A program made the translations under genes and the position numbers. This document shows, piece by piece, positions 58,135 through 64,000 of a stretch of 64,000 nucleotides of DNA. The stretch covers positions 705,237-769,236 of the forward strand of contig ML133411.1 in the NCBI GenBank assembly GCA_003864495.1. The letters are read 5' to 3'. A model generated the notes under the pieces. That model had not been told where the DNA came from and made no database searches. It worked only from the letters and a program-made list of their open reading frames with translations. Origin of the DNA: Nemopilema nomurai. Taxonomy: Eukaryota; Cnidaria; Scyphozoa; Rhizostomeae; Rhizostomatidae. Within the stretch, counting starts at the first letter, position 1. Each line of letters opens with the position of its first letter.

Positions 58135-59592
58135 TTAGTCTTCATCTTCAAATCCCTTAAACTCCTCTCCTGGAAACTGTGTCCTGATTTTGTGGTAAGC
58201 ACATGCTGGTAGTGGAATACGTCTGTTTCCTAGGCGCCCATGGACAAGCCTTGAAAACTCTCTATAGGCAACTGCCCTGAAGAACCTACAGAAAGAACAG
58301 AAAATTCCAGATAAAGTCACTTGTCTAGTTCTAAAGGGCAAACATTTTTGGTGATTTGTATCTAAGCACCAGTATTTAAACAACAATAGCAGTTATGCAA
58401 AAACAGGATACTGCATATGATTTTAAAGTTTTTTTTCTAAAATAGCAGTAAGTGTTTTGGTAAATTAAATCATAATCTAATAGCAAATTGAACAATATAA
58501 GATTTGTCCAAGATAAAGTGATCAATAAACCCACCCATTCTCTGTACCAGTTTTCCTGTATTTGACATTTTCTTTTGTTCTATATTTGTCTGCCAAGTGT
58601 CTTAATGACCATTTTGCCAGACAAACTTCTGAAAATCCTGGATGTTGAATGATGCATTGAGGGACTTCATCAACATCATCAAACACCCTTTCATCACTCA
58701 AACACCTGGCAACAGCTTCTAGCTCTCTGCAGCACTGGCACTCCTTTGCAGTTGAAAGCTTTTCTATATGGCAGTGGCCACATGTACACCTAGATGAATA
58801 AAAAGGTATCAATTTGGTATAAGATGAAAAACAAAATGAAAAAACAGATAGATAAAAACAGGTGAAGATAGAGAAAAAACAGGATTTTCGTGTGAAACAT
58901 TGCAAGAAGGTTATCCTTTAACTTTAATAGGAATAAACATGCTTTTATTAATTTTCAATTAAAAGAATTCAAGCGAAATTGTATATGGTTCGTGTTAATG
59001 CCATGTGAAATGAATCAACACATCCCAGTGATAAAAACAACCCTCGAGGGTAGAAAAAATTGAAGGCACTAATAATGAACTTTGCCCTCTGTGCCCTTTA
59101 ACAGTTGGAATTGATGATATAGTCTATTTAATATCGAATTTATTTGTGTATTAATAACTAATAGAAATAATTATAAATGCGTCACCTAACTACAATAATC
59201 GACCTCACGATTGCAACGTTGGCGAGTGAGGCCTAATTAGCCAAAGGTGTACAGATTATAATATGTTACTCACCATGACTGAATCGTTAAATAACCGCTA
59301 AGTCGCATCGAAAGAATTTCGTTTCTCTGTCTTTCCTCTTCTCTCCGATTATAATACTGTCGCACCCAGTTCGCGTCCACCATAGGTTCTCCGGTATAAG
59401 GCCTATCGATATCATCATCGTTGCTACGTGCCGCTCCTTCCCTTACAACAAATTCAGGTTCCTCATCTTCTTCCTCAAAGTTACTTAAACTCGCGTTTTC
59501 AGAACGGCTTTGGTCGGTCTCAGAGTCGGAACTCGTGTTTAAGTTTAAAAGACAAGTTTTTAAACGTCTACGTGTTGATCTTCAGCCCAGTG
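58135..59592 (-). CDS. P2RX7_C-like protein of element H
   Basis: Three exons seen: about 59,590-59,274, 58,789-58,535 and 58,285-58,135, with GT-AG junctions in phase. Exon 1 is acidic (NFEEEDEEPEF), then YNRREEERQRNEIL and LTIQSW. The splice gives SWCTCGHC. Exon 2 continues AKECQCCRELEAV, CIIQHPGFSEVCLAKWSLRH and VKYRKTGTENG. Exon 3 has FFRAVAYREFSRLVHGRLG, IPLPACAYHKIRTQFP and ends EDED. The start codon is not identified: exon 1 opens after a stop near 59,592 with no early Met, so an upstream exon is likely. Same family and position as in element G. Confidence 0.7.
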
Positions 59593-59834
59593 AAGGAGTT
59601 CTTGCAAAACGAGGCAGAAGTCAGCATCGTTCCGGATCGTACGTCATACACTCCGCTCGACCCAGTCTCCATTTTGCGCAACATTAACCAGAATGTGGCA
59701 TTTTCAAACCCCTTTCTTGAGGGCATATCAAGACTGTTATGGTTAAAAATACTTAAAGTTGCCAAAATAAATACTTGGCCTTAATTTAAGTCAGTTTATA
59801 GAAAAAATTTGAGCTGACCTGATAGGCACTTTAA

Positions 59835-61469
59835 GAAAGGACAATTCACAGTCCAAGAACAAGAAATGTTCTAAAAAGAGGGGGTAAAAGACCTATGTTT
59901 GCTTGATGACGTCATCCGTCAATTTGCTGACATCAGCAAAATAGAATGTCTTAAACATCAAATGAAAGCTCTTGTCTAGAGCTATCCAAAGATGCAATTA
60001 TTATTGTTGAAAGACTTTTATTACAAGAGATATTAGCCTTCTTGTAGAATTATTTTTTGCTTTATGACGTCACGAATCACGTGCAATCTAAAAATAATTC
60101 GCGATGGCCCATCTCGGAATATCGATCTTCAGCCATTAAAATATAGGAATCCGAAGAAAAAATTGAGATTAGGCAATTTGTTAGTTTTTCGCAACTATTT
60201 CCCTGCCTATATGCCATGCCTTACAGCCAATCTGTTTTTAGCTGGCAGCCATCTCTGGTTTCTATCGAGCTTCAAAGCAATGTGGTAATGTACCCCATTC
60301 GTCTCCTTATGATCTTCAAGGCAACATACCCATTGCTCTACATGCACTTCATCTGATGTAAAACTGTCCACTACGAAGGACTGCCAGCTAGGAAATTGTT
60401 ATAGATCTGCCTGGCTGTATGTAACAAGATACGTCGATTGAACTTTTCTTTGATTTAAGTCTACTAGCTTCTGCCTCTCCTCGCTAGAGCTTTCATACTC
60501 TTTAATGAATTCCATGATTATTCACGCAAAAAGTCTAATTTGCTGCTTCTGTTGTACGATGAACGATGTCTACTAAAATTGCTGATCTTCATTCCTCTAA
60601 GATCTATGTTTATATAACAAATGGGAATCTCATAGGAAAATAAATACTGCCATAAATGGTACACTTCAAAACGTTTACTGAAAATATTTCCAGAGATGAA
60701 AGCAATGCACTATGAAGTAGGTTTCTATGCTAACGAGGAGTAAGGTTCTTCTTTGTATTTGATGGGTTGCTCCTTATTTGGCTACACAAGACAAGACCAT
60801 TTTGATGTATAAATTAATTAACTGACAAAGCGCAAGCCATTTATTTGACTGAAATCTCTACAAATAAGTTCTATTATAGCGATAGATTAATGGATGCTAA
60901 GGCCATTGAAGCAATTTTTGCCTCTAATGATTCAAATTCATCTTCTGGACCGTGAAGTTGTTTATTCAAACTGCCTAAAAACAGTTCGTTTAAGTGAACC
61001 TCAGGAAAAAGCCAGTCCATCTGAAAACAGAATTTACTTACCTCTATTAACCACTTATTCTATTCAATTTATAACAATCATTAATTATTGTTTTTTTCTA
61101 TACTATAACTAATTTAAAGCAATCTTTACCTTGGAGTTGGATATATACGAAGTAAACTCTGATAAAACAGAGCTTAATTTTCCAGCGCCCAAAGACAATC
61201 CCGGACAAAAATGGTTGAGACTTTTCAAGGAAAGTTTATAGTCTCACTTTTCTTTCAAAAATAAATCCCCCCTCCCACCATTCAATGTCGAATGCATGAT
61301 TTTGTAGGACAAATGATAGAAGAACAAACCAAACATTGATTCGGGGGGAAAGGGGGGATTCAAAGTTTAAGGGGCGACATAAAGTAGAAAATTGCAGAAA
61401 TTGCATTTTCTCTGAACTATTTTTTCCGAGATTGTCTGCGTTCCTGCCCTTAACAAAAGTTTAGCCGTT
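59835..61469. other. No gene recognised
   Basis: AT-rich sequence between element H and the Penelope-like remnant. A palindromic GATGACGTCATC lies near 59,904 and TATGACGTCACG near 60,062. Open frames are short and show no family features. Confidence 0.5.
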
Positions 61470-61793
61470 TAAGAATTTTTTTGCCCATGTGAAGCTCGGT
61501 ACGTAGGTGGCACTACTCAAAGACTGGTTGATAGAATGAAACAGCATGTTCCAACGAGCATGAGGACCAAAACGTTCGCAGAAAGAGATCATCCACGGCC
61601 AAATTGTAAAAGACGCATTGCCCAAATTAATTGTGATTCGGCTATAGGACAACATTTTTTAGAGAATCCAGATTGCGCCAAAACATACAGTGACAACGAT
61701 TTTCGTATAATTGGACAAGCTAGGTCGTCCTTTCACCTAGGTGTTTTGGAGGCTGTCTATATTTCAATGACAAATCCCATTCTTTGTACATAG
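61470..61793 (+). pseudogene. Penelope-like element, GIY-YIG endonuclease C-terminal remnant
   Basis: The frame reads FCPCEARYVGGTTQRLVDRM (about 61,479-61,538), MKQHVPTSM, SAIGQHFLENPDCAKTYSD and FRIIGQARSSFHLGVLEAVY to a TAG at about 61,791; the expected LCRQKEF end continues after that stop. This is the GIY-YIG domain of Penelope-like retroelements. The reverse transcriptase upstream is missing, so this is a 5'-truncated copy. Elements of this class often carry hammerhead motifs in their flanking pseudo-LTRs, and one is present just downstream. Confidence 0.75.
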
Positions 61794-61953
61794 AAAGAGT
61801 TCGTCTTTTCCCTTGGGCTCTTCTAAAAATAGGTGTTAAATAACGCTGATTGGTCAATTATTACCAATCACGCGCTCTGCTTATTAGCCTCTAGTGTTTT
61901 CGACCTGCATCTGGCTATTTATTTAGTCAGTTTTTGGTGATCTTCCGACGTTT

Positions 61954-61999
61954 GCATACTCTGAGGAGTGTCAGACGAAAGAAGTACTTTTAAGTATGC
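61954..61999 (+). ncRNA. Hammerhead ribozyme motif (minimal type I, Penelope-like)
   Basis: Stem I GCATACT (61,954-61,960) pairs perfectly with AGTATGC (61,993-61,999). CTGAGGA (61,961-61,967) fits the CUGANGA core. Stem II is very short (G-T...A-C at 61,968-61,976). GAAA (61,977-61,980) follows. Stem III is A-G-A-A-G (61,980-61,984) with C-T-T-T-T (61,987-61,991), and the cleavage position is after A 61,992 (UUA, obeying NUH). Short stems and location on the same strand, 160 bases past the GIY-YIG frame, match the Penelope hammerheads described in the literature. Activity not known. Confidence 0.75.
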
Positions 62000-62004
62000 A
62001 AAAA

Positions 62005-62487
62005 CTAGTTCTGTTTTCCTGTACAAAATGAGGTTAGCATTGTTGGTTGTTGAAATTCATAAACTGTTGCTCTGTATTGTTGGGTAACGTTATGGTCTAG
62101 TACTTTCATAACATCAACAATTTGAAGACAAAATGTTGAAATATCAAAGTCAAAATAATATGTAGCTATACTTGCACTTGCTGACCCACATGAAGATGAC
62201 AATGACAACTTCATTGCAGTTGTTGGTTCCCCAGCAGGCCTAGTACTAGGAGTACTGCTCTCCTCTTGTTGTTCATAGTCATTGATGATATGACAATCAG
62301 TACAATACCCGACTTGCTGTCCAGGAATCCAACTGAGATTTGTTTCGTCGAGTTCTGCAATAGAGCATCTATTGCACAAGATATCTTCACAAGAAATACA
62401 GCGATATTTCGTGCTGCATGAACAAATACAGCAAACCTTTGCGTATGCCGACTGCATGTAGGAGTTTGTTGTCAAAGATAGCGCCAA
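62005..62487 (-). CDS. Cys-rich zinc-binding-type open frame, unrecognised
   Basis: 160 residues. The N-terminal half has CCICSCSTKYRCISCEDILC, then CSIAEL and GQQVGYCTDC, arranged like paired zinc ribbons. The C-terminal half is Ser/Thr-rich, then hydrophobic (ATYYFDFDISTFCLQIVDVM). The last residues overlap the border of the Penelope-like remnant. It could be an exon of an element-encoded protein. No catalytic signature. Confidence 0.35.
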   Translation of the reverse strand: MALSLTTNSYMQSAYAKVCCICSCSTKYRCISCEDILCNRCSIAELDETNLSWIPGQQVGYCTDCHIINDYEQQEESSTPSTRPAGEPTTAMKLSLSSSCGSASASIATYYFDFDISTFCLQIVDVMKVLDHNVTQQYRATVYEFQQPTMLTSFCTGKQN

Positions 62488-62590
62488 TGTTTCGAAATGA
62501 GATGAGTTCTGGGAAGGAAAATCAATTAAATATAATTATGCATTGAGTTTGGTACTGTCACACACCGTGTGTTGTGAGACTTCCTAACAG

Positions 62591-64000
62591 CAGGGGCGGC
62601 TCGGAGTGAAAATAAGTAGGTAATCAACTTTCTAGCTACGCCCTTTTTCAAAAGGGAAACGCCCATATTTTGCCTATGATATAAACATACCCACACCCTT
62701 CCTTCTGAAGTAGTATTTCTGAAGTAACACTCATAACAAAGTATGCAAGCGTTTAAGCATTTTCTATGATATTAAAGCCAATAACATTAGTGTGAATATA
62801 TACTAGAACATGATACAAGAAAGTTCAAATAGAATTGAAAGCAAATTGAGAATCAAATACCTAATTCAAATATATTTAAAAAACCAGATTAAAAAACTAT
62901 AATAACTTCACTTTGCAGAAATTAAAAATCTTTATCTATTAAGAACCTAAAAGTTAGTATTCACAAAAAAAATGCACATTTTTCACCCTGATATTCTGTC
63001 CTGATCATTATGAGCTACAAATCTTGTGCACACAAAAATAAATCACCAAAAATTTGTGATGAAGCCTATGGTCACATCACAATGCCAATATTTACTGGCT
63101 GTATTTTGACATTGATAGTTATGAAATTTGCTAAAGTCTTTTGAATTGAACAGTAGGCTTTTAGCTTCTAAGTACGCATAATCTCTCTGGTGATTTATAC
63201 CTTTATTTTGAAACTACATGCATTTCAAAATGTAAAGATTTTTTATTACAGGCTGATTTTTTTTATGCAGGTCTACAACTTGAAACAGCCAATCTTATTT
63301 CCTTGAAAATCTTTCAAAGCGACGTCGGTTGATTGTTTTAAAACGGCTGACAACGTTGTCTTTAAAAGAAGGTCTAGCTGCAAGCAACTTCAGCAATCGA
63401 TTTTCCACTTGAAGAAAAACTAGATTTTCCTTTCTGGTTTGGAGCATCTTCGATCTTAAAGCGGAAACCACACGCTTCATTCTGCTGAAAACTCTCTCAC
63501 AGTGAACACTCGTAAGTGGTATTGTTACGGCAAGCTCCAGCAACTTTACCACTTGTGGAAGGGCGTCAGAAAGATCAGCACTCTTGATTACAAAAAGAAG
63601 ATCTTGAATGGTTGGCATGCCTTCCTTTACCAATTCAATCTCCAGGTTGCCGCCTTCTTCAACTTCGAACAGATCTCGCTCTTCTACACCTTCTGTGTCA
63701 CTTGCGGCATCTGCACCAACTTCCACCTCTTTTCGAGCACGTTTTCTTCGTCGAGCTTGCTTTTGCGCCGCCAAAGCATCACGCTCGCGTACCAACTTTT
63801 TGAGCAAAATAGCAATCTTGATATTGTTGTACAATACGTTCAGATTATATTCTGTAGCTGTCGTATCATCCACGGTAAATGGGTAATGTTTCCGAAGCTC
63901 CTCGATCAGCAGTCTTTGCTCCCGCACAGTTGCTTCTTTTCTCTCATTAAATTTGCTTGGATGCACTAAATTCATCCATTGGAATTTTGAGAGGTTTGCA
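62591..64000. mobile_element. hAT element, left end, continuing beyond the window
   Basis: CAGGGGCGGCTCGGAG at 62,591 is a hAT-type terminal repeat, close to the end of the MITE at 17,751-18,898. The adjacent octamer CCTAACAG (62,583-62,590) would be the target duplication, to be confirmed at the right end outside the window. It contains the C-terminus of a hAT transposase on the reverse strand. Bases 62,620-63,294 are AT-rich, non-coding. Confidence 0.65.
63295..64000 (-). CDS. hAT transposase, C-terminal part with dimerisation domain
   Basis: The frame is open to the window edge (FQW precedes MNLVHPSKFN at 63,975, so the Met is internal). It has a basic patch (KQARRRKRARKEVEV), an acidic stretch, then the hAT dimerisation region: QVVKLLELAVTIPLTSVHCE, RVFSRMKRVVSALRSKM and RKENLVFLQVENRL. 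It ends FERFSRK with the stop at 63,295-63,297. This helical region mediates transposase multimerisation. No frameshift in the visible part. The RNase H-like catalytic core would lie outside the window. Confidence 0.8.
   Translation of the reverse strand, partial: ANLSKFQWMNLVHPSKFNERKEATVREQRLLIEELRKHYPFTVDDTTATEYNLNVLYNNIKIAILLKKLVRERDALAAQKQARRRKRARKEVEVGADAASDTEGVEERDLFEVEEGGNLEIELVKEGMPTIQDLLFVIKSADLSDALPQVVKLLELAVTIPLTSVHCERVFSRMKRVVSALRSKMLQTRKENLVFLQVENRLLKLLAARPSFKDNVVSRFKTINRRRFERFSRK

Larger units (their letters stand above)
52155..59830. mobile_element. Element H: Kolobok-type transposon (TTAA) with P2RX7_C-like gene
   Basis: TTAA at 52,151-52,154 and 59,831-59,834 flank inverted ends AGTGCCTATCA. 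The gene layout is as in element G: THAP-transposase (+) and convergent P2RX7_C-like gene (-). The transposase is decayed; the second gene reads through. Bases 57,646-58,134 between them and 51,870-52,154 outside hold no coding sequence. Confidence 0.85.

Noticed and set aside
59421..59784. Forward-strand frames as genes
   Set aside because: They are shadows of the acidic first exon of the P2RX7_C-like gene on the reverse strand.

Overview
This is eukaryotic, AT-rich, intron-containing DNA, and almost all of it is transposable elements in various states of decay. I found no convincing host gene, tRNA or rRNA. The mix of elements fits an early-branching invertebrate, most likely a cnidarian such as a coral or sea anemone: THAP-domain DDE transposons paired with SWIM/YqaJ nuclease genes, Kolobok elements paired with a P2X7-receptor-tail (P2RX7_C-like) gene, P-like, hAT, Mutator-like, Tc1-like, CR1/RTE-type LINEs, a Penelope-like element and endogenous Rep-helicase sequences. 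The taxon is inferred from family content only.

Layout. 1-3,790: element A, with convergent SWIM/YqaJ (+) and THAP/DDE (-) pseudogenes. 3,815-4,750: a ~70-bp tandem repeat, then AT-rich DNA and a C tract. 6,079-10,480: a THAP/Harbinger-type transposase relic split by a 3.2-kb block (6,410-9,640) that holds a Mutator-like relic and a CR1-like LINE. 10,552 to about 17,340: Kolobok element G, whose nine-exon transposase and three-exon P2RX7_C-like gene both look intact. 17,453-22,952: a YqaJ gene interrupted by a hAT MITE, an RT fragment, and another Harbinger relic.

23,011-51,100 is the centre of the window. It is a head-to-tail tandem of a ~3.8-kb unit (D1, D2 and a stub of D3). Each unit carries a Tc1-like transposase relic (+), an 11-bp-phased iteron cluster inside an inverted repeat, and a Rep-SF3-helicase gene (-). 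D1 was later invaded by a Kolobok-type derivative (TTAA) and by element C (AT duplication, placed in the helicase Walker A motif). C was itself invaded by element B (AT duplication) and by a P-like element (ATTAAAG duplication), both within its SWIM/YqaJ gene. D2 carries a hAT element with a perfect 8-bp duplication. Because D1 and D2 are paralogous, each supplies the empty site for insertions in the other, so boundaries can be read to the base.

52,155-59,830 is Kolobok element H (TTAA), with a degraded transposase and a P2RX7_C-like gene. 61,470-62,000 is a Penelope-like 3' end with a GIY-YIG nuclease remnant and a complete hammerhead-ribozyme core. 62,591 to the window end is a hAT element with its dimerisation-domain gene.

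A recurring theme is that the autonomous DNA transposons here (A, B, C, G, H and the P-like element) carry two convergent genes: a THAP-type transposase on one strand and an accessory gene on the other. In A and B the inverted repeats give both genes the same 5' leader.
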